Source of the DNA: Synechococcus sp. BO 8801
Lineage (GTDB): Bacteria; Cyanobacteriota; Cyanobacteriia; PCC-6307; Cyanobiaceae
Assembly: GCF_002252675.1 (NCBI RefSeq)
Contig: NZ_NQKY01000008.1
Location: 77,841-141,840 of the forward strand
DNA: 64,000 bases
Reading direction: 5' to 3'
Shown here: positions 52,132 through 63,437 of the stretch, piece by piece
How positions within the stretch are numbered: the stretch's first letter is position 1
Layout of the letters: each line of letters begins with the position of its first letter
Made by a program: the position numbers and the translations under genes
Notes under the pieces: model-generated
Told to the model about the DNA's origin: nothing
The model's database searches: none
Seen by the model: the letters and a program-made list of their open reading frames with translations, nothing else

Positions 52132-54051
52132 TCAGACGGGTGCTGTCGACAGGGACGTTTGCTGGGGGTGTTTGGATTGGTCACTCCAAAGTCTGGCGTA
52201 AATACCCTCCTGGGCCAGCAGCTCATGGTGGCGGCCCCGTTCCACGATTCTTCCTTCGGAGAGCACACAGATCACGTCGGCATTGACGATCGTACTGAGA
52301 CGGTGGGCGATCACCAGAACGGTGTGCTGGCGCTCGAACTGTTCGATCGCCTGTTGCACCAGACGTTCGCTCTGGCTGTCGAGGGCACTGGTGGCCTCAT
52401 CGAGGATCAGCAGTTCAGGTCGGCGCAGAATCGCCCTGGCCAGGGAGATTCTCTGGCGTTGGCCGCCGCTGAGCCGGTAGCCCCGTTCTCCGATCTTGGT
52501 GTCGTAGCCCTCGGGAAGGTCGCTGATGAAGCGGGACGCCTGGGCCTTGGCGGCCGCCGCCATGATGTCGTCCATGGAGGCGTTGTCGACGCCGAAGCCG
52601 ATGTTGCTGGCGATGCTGGCGTTGAACAGGAAGGTGTCCTGGCTGACGACCCCCAGCCGCTGCTGCCAGCTGGCCAGATTGATCGTCCGGATATCGACGC
52701 CGTCGACGAGGATTCGGCCGCCGGTGGGTTCGTACAGACCCACCAGCAGATCGGCGATGGAGCTCTTGCCGGCGCCGCTGGAGCCGACCAGGGCGACTGT
52801 TTGGCCGCGGCCGATCGTCAGCTGGATGGAGGAGAGGGCCTCCGGCAGATTGGGGCTGTAGCGCAAGGAAACGTCGTCCAGCTGAATCCGATCGCGGAGT
52901 GCCGTAAAGGGCACGCCGCCGTTGCGGATGAATTCCTTGTCGTCATCGCGCAGGATCTCGTTCAGACGCTCCACATTGGCACTGTTGGCCGCATAGCCCG
53001 TGGCCAGGCCTGTGAGAGTGCCGACCCTCTGGTTGAGTCTCTGGAGGGCGATGATGAAGGTCACCAAGCTCGGCAGGACGCCGCTGCTGCGATCCTTGAA
53101 CACCATCAGACTGAGTGCCGCGATGATGGCGATCGAGATGATCGGCAGCATGTTGGAAATCGGCTGAACGACGTTCGAAAGCTTGCTCTGCCGGATGGAC
53201 AGACGTTTGCTTTCGCCGAGCAGTGCCTTCAGTTTCTGCCTGGAACTTTCCAGCTGACCCGTGCTGTGCAGCAGCCGCAGACCCTGGATCTGCTCGTTCT
53301 GATGGCTGGACAGTTCGACGCCCACCTTTTGCTGCTCGCGTGAGTTCCTGCGAATCCGGGGCAGCAGCACTTTCTGGATGGCCTGCATGACGCTGGCCAT
53401 GGCGAAGGCCACCAGCAGAAGCCATGGGGAGATGGCCACCAGGATGGCCAGGTAGATGATCAGCTGCAGGCTGTTCATCAACAGCCCGTTGGCCAGGTTG
53501 ATCTCCTTCTGAACGGTGCTGCCGCCGGAGCCGACATAATTCAGCAGGTCGCCCACCCGGTACCGGCTGGCACAGCCGAAGGTCAGGGAGAGGACCCGAT
53601 CGTTCAGTTTGGCGGTGATTTCGGTGCCCATCCGGGCCCCCATCACGGCGGTGCTGACGCTGTTGATGTAACTGGTCGCGGCCATCAGGCCCTGCAGGGC
53701 CACGGCGGTGGCCAGGAGCAGGATGAAGATGCCGTCGCGACCGGAGCGGCTGCTGAGGGTGCTGTTCAGCCAGTCCTGCAGCCAGGGAAGCTGGTTCAGG
53801 TATCCGAGGACGGAAATCTTGCTCCAGTCACTGTTCTCGGGAGCACTGATCAGGCTGACCGAAAGAAAGATGATCCCGAGGGTGGCGCCCTCACTGAGGC
53901 TGGCGACCAGGCTGGTGGAGAAGTTGAGCGCCAGAAGCTTCCAGTATTTCTTCGCCGAATGCCGGATCAGACGTGCTGCGGGTCTCTGGTCGGTCAGGGG
54001 GGCTAGCAGGGGGCTGGGGAGTCGTCTGGCGATGCGATGGAGAAGCGGCAT
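52132..54051 (-). CDS. MsbA-like ABC exporter (permease fused to ATPase)
   Basis: The 639-residue half-transporter has six membrane segments in residues about 35-330 (LIIYLAILVAISPWLLLVAF among them). The nucleotide-binding domain has Walker A GSSGAGKSS, signature LSGGQRQRISLARA, Walker B LLILDEATSALD and the switch His in VIAHRLSTIV. It is the first gene of the long minus-strand locus and would flip lipid-linked glycan or lipid across the membrane. ATG 54051 is chosen, one codon after a TTG. Confidence 0.93.
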   Translation of the reverse strand: MPLLHRIARRLPSPLLAPLTDQRPAARLIRHSAKKYWKLLALNFSTSLVASLSEGATLGIIFLSVSLISAPENSDWSKISVLGYLNQLPWLQDWLNSTLSSRSGRDGIFILLLATAVALQGLMAATSYINSVSTAVMGARMGTEITAKLNDRVLSLTFGCASRYRVGDLLNYVGSGGSTVQKEINLANGLLMNSLQLIIYLAILVAISPWLLLVAFAMASVMQAIQKVLLPRIRRNSREQQKVGVELSSHQNEQIQGLRLLHSTGQLESSRQKLKALLGESKRLSIRQSKLSNVVQPISNMLPIISIAIIAALSLMVFKDRSSGVLPSLVTFIIALQRLNQRVGTLTGLATGYAANSANVERLNEILRDDDKEFIRNGGVPFTALRDRIQLDDVSLRYSPNLPEALSSIQLTIGRGQTVALVGSSGAGKSSIADLLVGLYEPTGGRILVDGVDIRTINLASWQQRLGVVSQDTFLFNASIASNIGFGVDNASMDDIMAAAAKAQASRFISDLPEGYDTKIGERGYRLSGGQRQRISLARAILRRPELLILDEATSALDSQSERLVQQAIEQFERQHTVLVIAHRLSTIVNADVICVLSEGRIVERGRHHELLAQEGIYARLWSDQSKHPQQTSLSTAPV

Positions 54052-54432
54052 CAACGGTGAGGCGGAAAGGGAGCTGGAATCGGCGGCTGGGGAATCGGGG
54101 CTGTGGCGGGGTGCCGATTCCGGTCGGGGAGTCGCCTCCGGGTCACACGAGGGGAGCTCAGATCTGAGGCTTGCATCAGCCCGGCGGACCAGGGGATCGG
54201 GATGGCAACGATCTGGGGCGCCGGTGACCTCAAATCTAGGCCGCTACCGGAGTCCTGCACGACGTTGGGCTGGTCCTACGATTGGACTCGCCGCAGGGCA
54301 GGACGTCGTCTGGATCGCCGTCCGACAGCCCTTGAACTCGTGTCACCCACTCCCTTCGCCCCTCCTTCCCAGGACTGATCCGGCTGCGCAGCCGCCACTG
54401 CCGGCCCAGCCCCCAGCCTCACCGCTTCCGCC
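54052..54432. other. 381-bp gap between divergent ABC exporter and TIGR03790 genes
   Basis: I see no coding frame with convincing composition. The stretch is slightly less GC-rich than the flanks and should hold promoters for both divergent genes: the 35-kb glycan locus on the minus strand and the TIGR03790 gene on the plus strand. No good -10/-35 pair, riboswitch or terminator could be picked out. Confidence 0.45.
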
Positions 54433-55519
54433 ATGGCCCCTCCTCCGCCACGTGCGTGGCGTCGCCGCCTGGCCGTGGGGGTGGCGCTGCTGCTGCCCCT
54501 GGCCCTGGCGGCCAGTGGCAGCCCCTGGAGCGGGAAACGCTCCCTCGGCCCCGGGCCGCCCTCCCGCGGTCCCCTCGACCACCGGCACCTGGCGATCATC
54601 ATCAACGCCGCCGATCCCCTCAGCGAGACCATCGGGCGGCAGTACCAGGCGGCCCGGCTGATCCCCCCGGACCAGGTGATCAGGGTGCGCTTCCCGTCCG
54701 GGGAGGCCTCGCTCAGCCCTGGGCTGTTCCGCCGCATCAAGGCCAGCGTCGACCGGCAGACCCCGGCCCATGTCCAGGTCTATGCGCTGGCCTGGGCGGC
54801 CCCGTACCGGGTCGGCTGCCAGTCGATCACCAGCGCCTTCAGCTTGGGCCTCGATGCGCGCTTCTGCGCCAGCGGTTGCCGCACCACCGCCCTGAGCCCC
54901 CTGTTCGCCCGCGGTGACGTGCGCCGCCCCTGGGATCAGCTGCGGGTGCGGCCCAGCATGATGCTGGCGGCCACCAGCGCCGCGGCGGCCAGGCGCCTGA
55001 TCCAGCAGGGCGTGGCCTCGGACGGGACCGCACCGCCGGGGACGGCCTACCTGCTGAGCACCAGTGATGCCAGGCGCAACCGACGGGCCGCCGGCTACGA
55101 CCGGGTCATGGCGGCCATCGGCTCCCGCCTGCGGGTGCGGATCATCGAGAGCGACACCCTGGTGGGCGCCCAGGACGTGATGGCTTACGTCACCGGGCTG
55201 GCCTTCCCCGTGGGCCTGCGCACCAACCGCTTCCGGCCCGGAGCCGTCGCCGACCATCTCACTTCGTTCGGGGGGCAGCTGACCGACAGCCCGCAGATGA
55301 GTGCGCTCCGCTGGCTCGAGGCCGGCGCCACCGGCAGTTACGGCACCGTTGTGGAACCATGCAGTTTCCCGGCCAAGTTTCCCGATCCCGGCCTGCTGCT
55401 CACCTACTACCTCCGCGGCGACACCCTGATCGAGAGCTACTGGCGCAGCGTGGCCATGCCCGGTCAGGGGGTGTTCATCGGCGAGCCCCTGGCCAGGCCC
55501 TGGCCGGTGGACGGTGGCC

Positions 55520-56562
<1,043 letters not shown>

Positions 56563-56566
<4 letters not shown>

Positions 56567-57531
56567 AGCCGCACCTCGGCGCCGCTGGCCCGCTCGCTGA
56601 CGAATTCCGCCACGGTGCGGCGCAGCCCGTCCGGCAGGGGGATCGTCGCCCGCCAGCCCAGGGCGGCCAGGCGGCCCACATCCAGGAGCTTGCGGGGGGT
56701 GCCGTCCGGCTTGGAGGTGTCCCAGGCGATCCGTCCGCGGAACCCGACCGCCTCGGCCACCATGGTGGCCAGCTCCTTGATGCTCACGTCCGTTCCCGTT
56801 CCCACGTTGATGTGCTGCAGCTCCTCGGCGCCCGGCTGCCAGTGGCGCAGGCAGAACAGGGCCGCATCCGCCAGATCATCGACGTGGAGGAACTCCCGCC
56901 TCGGGCTGCCGCTGCCCCAGCAGACCACCTCCTCGGCGCCGCTCTCCCGGGCCTCCTGGAAGCGGCGGATCAGGCCGGGCAGCACATGGCTGTTGGTGGG
57001 GTGGTAGTTGTCGCCCGGGCCATAGAGATTGGTGGGCATCAGGCTGATGGCATCGAAGCCGTGCTGCTGCCGCAGGGCGCGACACAGCTGGATGCCGGTG
57101 ATCTTGGCGATGGCGTACCACTCGTTGGTGGGCTCCAGGGGCCCGCCGAGCAGGGCCTCCTCCCGGATCGGCTGCTCGGCCAGCTTGGGGTAGATGCAGC
57201 TGCTGCCCAGGAACAGCAGGCGCCGGGTGCCCTGCCGCCAGGCGCTCTCGATCACGTTCTGCTGGATCTTGAGGTTGTCGAGCAGGAAGTCGGCCGGATA
57301 GGTGGCGTTGGCGAGGATGCCCCCCACCCGGGCCGCCGCCAGCACCACCACGTCGGGCCGCTGGTCGGCGAACCAGGCCGCCACAGCGGGGCCGTCCATG
57401 AGGTCGAGTTCCGAGCGGCCGACGCGGAGCAGGTGGCGGTGGCCTTCCGCCTCCAGGCGCCGGGCGATGGCCGAGCCGGCCATGCCGCGATGGCCGGCGA
57501 TGAAGATCCGATCGTTCGTTGAGATCAGCAT
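56563..57531 (-). CDS. fcl: GDP-L-fucose synthase
   Basis: Converts GDP-4-keto-6-deoxymannose to GDP-L-fucose. The 322-residue protein starts RIFIAGHRGMAGSAIARRLE and has LAAARVGGI, FLGSSCIYPKLAEQPI, EWYAIAKITG (Tyr-x3-Lys), NLYGPGDNYHPTNSHVLP and VGTGTDVSIKELA. It works with the GDP-mannose dehydratase encoded 130 bp upstream. It overlaps galE (ATGA), so fucose and galactose supply are linked. Confidence 0.97.
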
Positions 57532-57661
57532 GGGGAAATCGTCAGGCCCCCGCGCTGCCGGGCGGGGTTGCGGACCGCGGGAGGGGGCGTCGTTCCAGCG
57601 AAGGTCCGCTTCGACGAGAACGGGTCACGGCCCTGACCATAGCGGCGTTTCGCGGGCCGAT

Positions 57662-58786
57662 TCACGGGGCGGCCGTCACTCCGACCTGGGGGGGATTCTC
57701 CATCGAGCCGACGACGGTGAACCCTTCCCGCCGCAGGGTGGCCTCCTTGGCGGCCTCCTCCTTGTCGGTGGCCACCATCTCCGCCACCAGTTCCTCCAGG
57801 GTGGTGGTGGGGGTCCAGCCCAGCCGCTCCCGGGCCCGGGTGGGATCCCCCAGCAGGGTCTCCACCTCCGCCGGCCGGAAGTAGCGCCGGTCGATGCGTA
57901 CCACCGTGGCGCCGGTGTCGCGCCGGGCGCCCGTCTCCTCGACGCCGCTGCCGCTCCAGAGGATGCCGCCCCAGCCGAGTTCCTCGGCGGTGAGCTCGAT
58001 GAAACGGCGCACCGACTCCTGCCGCCCCGTGGCGATGACGAAGTCCTCGGGTTTCTCCTGCTGCAGCATCCGCCACTGCATCTCCACGTAATCCCGGGCG
58101 TGACCCCAGTCCCGCAGGGAGTCGAGGTTGCCCATGAACAGGCCCTGATCCAGACCGGCATCGATGCGGGCCAGACCCCGGGTGATCTTGCGGGTGACGA
58201 AGGTCTCTCCCCGCCGGGGGCTTTCGTGGTTGAACAGGATGCCGTTGCAGGCGTACATGCCGTAGGCCTCCCGGTAGTTGACCGTGATCCAGTAGGCGTA
58301 GAGCTTGGCCACGCCGTAGGGACTGCGGGGATAGAAGGGGGTGGTTTCCTTCTGGGGAATCTCCTGCACCAGCCCATAGAGTTCGCTGGTGCTGGCCTGG
58401 TAGATGCGGGTCTTGTCGGTCAGCCCAAGGATGCGGACGGCCTCCAGAATCCGCAGGGTGCCGAGGGCATCGGAGTTGGCCGTGTATTCGGGACTTTCGA
58501 AGCTCACCGCCACGTGGCTCTGGGCTCCGAGGTTGTAGATCTCGTCCGGCTGGATCTGTTGAACGATCCTGATCAGATTGGTGGAGTCCGTCAGATCGCC
58601 GTAGTGCAGAACCAGGCGGGGATTCTGTTCGTGGGGATCCTGGTAGAGGTGGTCGATCCTGTCGGTGTTGAAGCTGCTGGCCCTCCGTTTGATCCCATGC
58701 ACCACATACCCTTTCTCCAGGAGCAACTCCGCCAGGTAGGAACCGTCCTGGCCGGTGATCCCGGTGATCAGAGCCGTTTTGGTCAT
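57662..58786 (-). CDS. gmd: GDP-mannose 4,6-dehydratase
   Basis: First step of GDP-L-fucose synthesis. The 374-residue protein starts [20 protein letters not shown] and has [49 protein letters not shown] (Tyr-x3-Lys) and [18 protein letters not shown]. The ATG at 58786 gives the standard length. The gap upstream (58787-59115) carries a 12-bp repeat array. Confidence 0.97.
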   Translation of the reverse strand: MTKTALITGITGQDGSYLAELLLEKGYVVHGIKRRASSFNTDRIDHLYQDPHEQNPRLVLHYGDLTDSTNLIRIVQQIQPDEIYNLGAQSHVAVSFESPEYTANSDALGTLRILEAVRILGLTDKTRIYQASTSELYGLVQEIPQKETTPFYPRSPYGVAKLYAYWITVNYREAYGMYACNGILFNHESPRRGETFVTRKITRGLARIDAGLDQGLFMGNLDSLRDWGHARDYVEMQWRMLQQEKPEDFVIATGRQESVRRFIELTAEELGWGGILWSGSGVEETGARRDTGATVVRIDRRYFRPAEVETLLGDPTRARERLGWTPTTTLEELVAEMVATDKEEAAKEATLRREGFTVVGSMENPPQVGVTAAP

Positions 58787-58958
58787 GGGGTTTCCGTTGT
58801 GTTCAGAAGGTGATGGGGCCACGCCTGCCGAGGCGGCGTGCAGGTTGCCCCTGGTGCTGGGCCATGCCTGGCGGGTCGGGCAGGAGTCGGTGGGAGCTTA
58901 GCCGGGCCGTCGGGGGGCGTCCGCCGATGGTCGCCACAGCGGCGGCTGGAGATGGGAG

Positions 58959-59006
58959 GTGATGGCGGCCGTGACGGTGGCTGTGAAGGTGGCCGTGACG
59001 GTAGTG
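58959..59006. repeat. Four imperfect 12-bp tandem repeats upstream of gmd
   Basis: Units gtgatggcggcc, gtgacggtggct, gtgaaggtggcc and gtgacggtagtg follow each other without gaps. The first four bases (gtga) and the g at positions 7-8 are constant. The array sits 170-220 bp upstream of the gmd start, between the upstream gene's terminator and gmd. It may be a regulator-binding array or simple low-complexity DNA. Confidence 0.6.
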
Positions 59007-59046
59007 GGGCGGGAGATCGTGCTGACCGGCGCCGATGGATCGCGAC

Positions 59047-59081
59047 AAAAAAAGAAGGACCCATCCGGAACGGACAGGCCC
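59047..59081 (-). terminator. Rho-independent terminator of the BI-1 family gene
   Basis: On the minus strand a 10-bp stem (GGGCCTGTCC with GGATGGGTCC, including three G-U pairs) and a GTTCC loop are followed by TTCTTTTTTT. It lies about 35 bp beyond the stop of the BI-1 gene at 59116. This is the cleanest intrinsic terminator in the window, and it separates the core genes from the glycan genes. Confidence 0.85.
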
Positions 59082-59115
59082 ATGGGAAGAATTGACTGAG
59101 AAGAACGATCGGTGC

Positions 59116-59856
59116 TCAGTCGCGGCGGCCGCCACCCTGGAGGGCAATGATGAGCTGCAGGATGAATGCGAATAGGTTGATGTAGGTGAGGTACATGCCC
59201 AGGGCGCCGACGAGGTACTGGTCGTCGCTGTAGGTGCGGGGCATGGTGTAGAAGTCGACGAAGGCTAATCCCACGAATACCACCGTGCCAAAGCCGGCGA
59301 TCATCAGAGACAAAGCATTGCCGCCGAACATGCCGGGAGCAAAGATGCTGCCCACAATTTGAACGACCATGGCGATGAGCAGACCCACCAAGCCGAGGCT
59401 CACCACTCCGCTCAAGGCCTGGCCAATGCTGTCGCTCATTCGACGGCCCACAAAAGAGGCGATCACAAACGTGATCCCGGTGGCAAGGGCCGCAGTACCG
59501 ATGGCCCCGGCCCCCGCAACGGCCACAGCGCGCACCACCAGTGAGGTGAGCGTGAAGCCTGTGAGCAGGCTGAAGGTCACGAGGAGTGGCAGGGCTGTGC
59601 CGTTGTTTCCCCTGTTGGCCGCGTTCTGAGCGACGAAGAACAGAATGAACCAGGGGATGATCGCCACGAAGGAGATTCCCTGGAAGCCGACTGGACCCAG
59701 GGAGGCGAGGGTGGCAAGACCACCGGCCACCCCGGCAGCGGTGAGCACCATGCCGCCGCCCACATAGGGGAGGGCCTTGTTGACCACGTTGGGTCCGACC
59801 AGGGCGCTGGACTGGGCTTCGCGAATCGCTTCCTGAAAGTTGCTGCGGGCCGGCAT
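59116..59856 (-). CDS. Bax inhibitor-1 / YccA family membrane protein
   Basis: The 246-residue protein has seven membrane segments (VGFQGISFVAIIPWFILFFV, LVGLLIAMVVQIVGSIFAPG, MFGGNALSLMIAGFGTVVFV among them). It ends in VDFYTMPRTYSDDQYLVGAL and a C-terminal hydrophobic segment (LFAFILQLIIAL), the BI-1/YbhL/YccA layout. Family members act as pH-sensitive calcium leak channels or as regulators of membrane proteases. ATG 59856. The stop is followed by a good terminator. Confidence 0.9.
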   Translation of the reverse strand: MPARSNFQEAIREAQSSALVGPNVVNKALPYVGGGMVLTAAGVAGGLATLASLGPVGFQGISFVAIIPWFILFFVAQNAANRGNNGTALPLLVTFSLLTGFTLTSLVVRAVAVAGAGAIGTAALATGITFVIASFVGRRMSDSIGQALSGVVSLGLVGLLIAMVVQIVGSIFAPGMFGGNALSLMIAGFGTVVFVGLAFVDFYTMPRTYSDDQYLVGALGMYLTYINLFAFILQLIIALQGGGRRD

Positions 59857-59959
59857 GGCGCTGGCATTTCAAACTGAATCCATCTTGCCAGCGGCCCCAG
59901 GGTTGCGGCGGGGGCGCCGGTTCGGATCTCCCCATGCGGGCCCCTTGTGCGGACAGGCT

Positions 59960-60466
59960 TCAGGCCTCGTCCAGAGGCTGGCGCAGCGATCCGGGCCAGA
60001 GCCACACCGCCAGCAGGGCCACGCCCGTGCCAATGCAGGATTCCAGGAAGCGCAGCAGGGCATTCACCCCCGGACTCAGGGCTGGATCGAGGCTGCCGGT
60101 GACCATCACGACGATCACCGTGATCGCCGCCAGACGGCCGTGGCTGGGCACGTTGATGGCCGCACAGATCATCACCGTGGCGAAGATCGCCAGGGCCATG
60201 CCGAGGGGGTGAAAGGGCAGCAGCGTCAGGTACACCGCACTGGTGATGGCGCCGATCGCCGACCCCAGAATCCGCAGCGAGGCCGAGGAGGCCGCATCCT
60301 TGCGGGTGACCTGGGTGACGACGACGGCGGAGATCGCCGACCAGAGCCCGCCGATCTTGGGCAGGTAGCCGGGAAACAGGCTCGTGAACCAGAAGCCCAG
60401 GGAGTAGGCCACCAGGGCGGCCACCGCGATCTGGGCCGGGATGCGCAGACTTTCAGCGCTCTTCAT
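59960..60466 (-). CDS. FUSC/aromatic acid exporter-like membrane protein
   Basis: The 168-residue protein has about five membrane segments (IAVAALVAYSLGFWFTSLFP, LWSAISAVVVTQVTRKDAAS, GMALAIFATVMICAAINVPS, LAAITVIVVMVTGSL and GTGVALLAVWLWPGSL). The pattern matches FUSC/ArAE-type membrane proteins but the soluble domain of full-length members is missing. It lies 10 bp downstream of phoH and may be co-transcribed with it. The transport substrate is unknown. Confidence 0.7.
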   Translation of the reverse strand: MKSAESLRIPAQIAVAALVAYSLGFWFTSLFPGYLPKIGGLWSAISAVVVTQVTRKDAASSASLRILGSAIGAITSAVYLTLLPFHPLGMALAIFATVMICAAINVPSHGRLAAITVIVVMVTGSLDPALSPGVNALLRFLESCIGTGVALLAVWLWPGSLRQPLDEA

Positions 60467-60476
60467 GGTTTCGAGT

Positions 60477-61493
60477 TCATGGTTCCGATCGGGCAGGGGG
60501 GGCGTCCGTCCGCTTCCTGGCTGGGGGTTGGCCTGGGCGGGCATCGCGGCGGGCGTAGGCCTGCACCAGCCGCTGCACCAGCGGATGGCGCACCACATCG
60601 GCGTCGGAGAAGCGGCAGATCGCCACCCCTTCGATCCCGGCCAGCACCTGCTCCGCCTCCACCAGGCCGCTCAGCTGGCCCGGAGGCAGATCGATCTGGG
60701 TGGTGTCACCGGTCACGACCATGCGGGAGTTCTCCCCCAGCCGGGTGAGCACCATGCGCATCTGGGCGCAGGTGGTGTTCTGGGCCTCATCGAGGATCAC
60801 GAAGGCATCGGCCAGGGTGCGTCCGCGCATGAAGGCCAGGGGGGCCACCTCGATCACGCCCTTCTCCAGGAGCTGGCTGGTGCGCTCCTGACCCAGGAGC
60901 CCGTGGAGGGCGTCGTAGAGGGGACGCAGATAGGGATCCACCTTCTGCTGCAGGTCGCCGGGCAGGAAGCCCAGCCGTTCGCCCGCCTCCACCGCGGGCC
61001 GGGTCAGCACCAGCCGCTCCACCTTGCGCTCCTGCAGCATCCGCACGGCCAGGATCGTGGCCAGGAAGGTCTTGCCGGTGCCGGCGGGCCCGATCGCCAG
61101 GGTCAGGTCGTGGCGTTCAATCGCCTCGACATAGCTGTTCTGCCGCAGGGTGCGGGGACGCAGGGGGCGTCCGGTGACGCTCGTGGCCAGCACCTGGAGC
61201 CCCATGCTGCGGTGCTGGTCGGAGCGCCCCGTGTCCAGGGCCGTCAGGGCCGCCTGGATGTCCACCGGTCCGATGGGCTCGCCCCGTTGCCACAGCGGCT
61301 CCAGAAGATGGACTAGGGCCTGCAGCCGCTCCACCTGGGAGCTGCGGCCCCGGATCTGAAGATCGAGGCCCCTCAGGACGATCTGGGCACCCGTGAGGGC
61401 TTCAAGCCGACGCAGCGAAGCACCGTCCGTGCCGGCCAGGGCGATGGCGGCGGCGCTGTCGGGCAGGGCGAACGTGGAGGAGAGCTCGCTCAG
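60477..61493 (-). CDS. phoH: PhoH-family ATPase with no canonical start codon
   Basis: ATPase with Walker [10 protein letters not shown] and Walker [10 protein letters not shown], plus ARSEP at the C-terminus; length is about 338 residues from 61493. The frame continues past the first canonical start (GTG 61334) with family-like sequence ([20 protein letters not shown], then [20 protein letters not shown]) up to a CTG at 61493 that overlaps the rpsP stop as CTGA. No ATG, GTG or TTG exists in frame between 61334 and the upstream stop at 61554. Starting at GTG 61334 would drop about 50 conserved residues. Function: RNA-associated or phosphate-stress-linked ATPase, not settled. Confidence 0.88.
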   Translation of the reverse strand: MSELSSTFALPDSAAAIALAGTDGASLRRLEALTGAQIVLRGLDLQIRGRSSQVERLQALVHLLEPLWQRGEPIGPVDIQAALTALDTGRSDQHRSMGLQVLATSVTGRPLRPRTLRQNSYVEAIERHDLTLAIGPAGTGKTFLATILAVRMLQERKVERLVLTRPAVEAGERLGFLPGDLQQKVDPYLRPLYDALHGLLGQERTSQLLEKGVIEVAPLAFMRGRTLADAFVILDEAQNTTCAQMRMVLTRLGENSRMVVTGDTTQIDLPPGQLSGLVEAEQVLAGIEGVAICRFSDADVVRHPLVQRLVQAYARRDARPGQPPARKRTDAPPARSEP

Positions 61494-61915
61494 GCCTCGG
61501 CGGCGGCAGGTTCGGCGGCGGCGGCAGCAGCCGCTTCGGCGGCGGCGGCGGCCTCAGCGGCCTGCTTGGCGGCCTCGGCTTCCTTGGCGGCGGCCGCTTC
61601 CTTGACCGCAGCAGCGGCGGCCTCTTCACGGGCCGCAGCCTGCTTGAGCTTGCCGACGGTCTCGGCGGGGCGGGTGGTCTTCTCGATCAGACCGCCCTTC
61701 TCGAGCAGGCTGCGCACGGTGTCGGTGGGCTGGGCTCCCTGGCCCAGGCGGACGCGGATGGCCTCGGCGTCGAGGCGGGTTTCCTTGGTGCGGGGGTTGT
61801 AGAAGCCCAGTTCCTCGAGCGGACGGCCGTCGCGGCGGGAGGTGCTGTTGGTGGCCACCAGACGGAAACTCGCTTCCCGTTTCTTGCCGAACCGCTTCAG
61901 CCGGAGCTTGATCAT
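61490..61915 (-). CDS. rpsP: 30S ribosomal protein S16 with Ala-rich C-terminal extension
   Basis: The first 85 residues are standard S16 ([52 protein letters not shown]). The usual protein ends near residue 85. Here about 55 extra residues follow, rich in Ala, Glu and Lys ([20 protein letters not shown] and more), probably a solvent-exposed helix. ATG 61915. The stop overlaps the phoH frame by CTGA. ffh lies 46 bp upstream on the same strand. Confidence 0.96.
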   Translation of the reverse strand: MIKLRLKRFGKKREASFRLVATNSTSRRDGRPLEELGFYNPRTKETRLDAEAIRVRLGQGAQPTDTVRSLLEKGGLIEKTTRPAETVGKLKQAAAREEAAAAAVKEAAAAKEAEAAKQAAEAAAAAEAAAAAAAEPAAAEA

Positions 61916-61961
61916 CTGGAAAAGGGTGCTCGAAATGCAGCACGCAATCCTACAGGCCGGC

Positions 61962-63437
61962 TCAGAGCTGGCCGAATCCCTTGCGCTTCTTGGCCGGCTT
62001 GGGGGGTTTGCGGGGCTGGCCGCCGCCGCGGCCACCGGGACCGCCCATCCCCGGCATGCCACCCATCCCCGGCATCCCCGGCATGCCGCCCATCCCGGGC
62101 ATGCCGCCCATGCCCGGCATCCCTGGCATCCCCGGCATCCCGCCCCGGGTCATCTGCTGCATGAAGCCGCGCATCTTCTGGAAGTCCTGGAGCACCTTGT
62201 CCACATCCGCCGGGGTGTGGCCGCTGCCGGCGGCGATGCGGCGGCGGCGGGAGGGCTGGGCGGCCAGCAGTTCGGGCTGGCGGCGTTCGGCCTCGGTCAT
62301 CGAGCCGATCATGGCCTCGATGCGCTTCAGCTGGCTCTCTCCCTGGCGGAGCATGCCGTCGTCGATCTTGTTCATGCCGGGGATCAGCTTCATCAGCCCG
62401 CCCAGGGAGCCCATGCGCTTGATCAGGCGCATCTGCTGCACGAAATCGGAGAAATCGAAGCTGGCTTCCTGCAGCTTGCGCTGCATCTTCTCCACATCGG
62501 CCAGCTCCACCTCCTTGGTGGCCTTCTCCACCAGGGTGAGCACATCGCCCATGCCCAGGATCCGGCTGGCCATCCGCTCCGGGTGGAACGGCTGCAGGGC
62601 CTCCACCTTCTCGCCGGTGCCGATGAACTTGATCGGGGCGCCGCTCACCTTGCGGATCGAGAGCGCCGCCCCGCCGCGGGAATCGCCGTCCAGCTTGGTG
62701 AGCACGGCGCCGGTGATGCCCACCTGCTCGTGGAAGGCCCTGGTCAGATCGGCCGCCTCCTGGCCGATCATCGAATCCACCACCAGCAGCACCTCATCCG
62801 GGGCCGCCGCCTCCCGGATCCGGACCATCTCCTCCATCATCGAGGTGTCGATCTGGAGGCGGCCGGCGGTGTCCACCAGAACGGTGTCGAAGCCTTCCTC
62901 CCGCCCCTTGGCCACGCCGGCGGCGGCGATCGCCTCCGGGGCGGCGTCGCTGCCCAGGCTGAACACCTCCACACCGATCTGGCGGCCCAGGGTCTGGAGC
63001 TGGTCGATGGCGGCCGGCCGGTAGACGTCGGCGGCCACCAGCAGCGCGCGCCGCCCCTGCTCCTTGAGGTGCAGGCCCAGCTTGGCGGTGGCGGTGGTTT
63101 TGCCGGCCCCCTGCAGGCCGGCCATCAGGATCACGGTGGGCCCTTCCGCGGCCCGGGCCAGGGGGGCATTGGCGCCGCCCATGGTCTCGACGAGCTGGGC
63201 GTGCACCAGCTGGATGAACTGCTGGTCCGGGCTCACCCCGCGCACCACCTCGGCGCCCACTGCCTTGCGCCGCACCTCCTCGATGAACTCCTTCACCACC
63301 GGCAGGCTGACATCGGCCTCCAGCAGGGCCCGCCTCACATCGCGGAGGGCGCCATCGACGTTCGTCTCCGAGATGGCCGCCTGGCCCCGCAGTCCCTTGA
63401 CCGCGTCTTCAAAGCGCTGGGAGAGTTCGTCGAACAT
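61962..63437 (-). CDS. ffh: Signal recognition particle protein Ffh
   Basis: The 491-residue GTPase delivers signal-peptide-bearing ribosomes to the membrane. Motifs: [39 protein letters not shown] and [20 protein letters not shown]. The C-terminal M domain ends in a long Met-Pro-Gly repeat ([20 protein letters not shown]) and a basic tail ([14 protein letters not shown]). The start ATG shares one base with the stop of the upstream gene (TGATG). Confidence 0.97.
   Translation of the reverse strand: MFDELSQRFEDAVKGLRGQAAISETNVDGALRDVRRALLEADVSLPVVKEFIEEVRRKAVGAEVVRGVSPDQQFIQLVHAQLVETMGGANAPLARAAEGPTVILMAGLQGAGKTTATAKLGLHLKEQGRRALLVAADVYRPAAIDQLQTLGRQIGVEVFSLGSDAAPEAIAAAGVAKGREEGFDTVLVDTAGRLQIDTSMMEEMVRIREAAAPDEVLLVVDSMIGQEAADLTRAFHEQVGITGAVLTKLDGDSRGGAALSIRKVSGAPIKFIGTGEKVEALQPFHPERMASRILGMGDVLTLVEKATKEVELADVEKMQRKLQEASFDFSDFVQQMRLIKRMGSLGGLMKLIPGMNKIDDGMLRQGESQLKRIEAMIGSMTEAERRQPELLAAQPSRRRRIAAGSGHTPADVDKVLQDFQKMRGFMQQMTRGGMPGMPGMPGMGGMPGMGGMPGMPGMGGMPGMGGPGGRGGGQPRKPPKPAKKRKGFGQL

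Larger units (their letters stand above)
58787..59115. other. 329-bp gap upstream of gmd
   Basis: No coding frame is convincing. The stretch holds a four-unit imperfect 12-bp repeat at 58959-59006 and the terminator of the BI-1 gene at 59047-59081 (annotated separately). The remainder, nearest gmd, should contain its promoter; I cannot pick out a firm -35/-10 pair. Confidence 0.5.
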
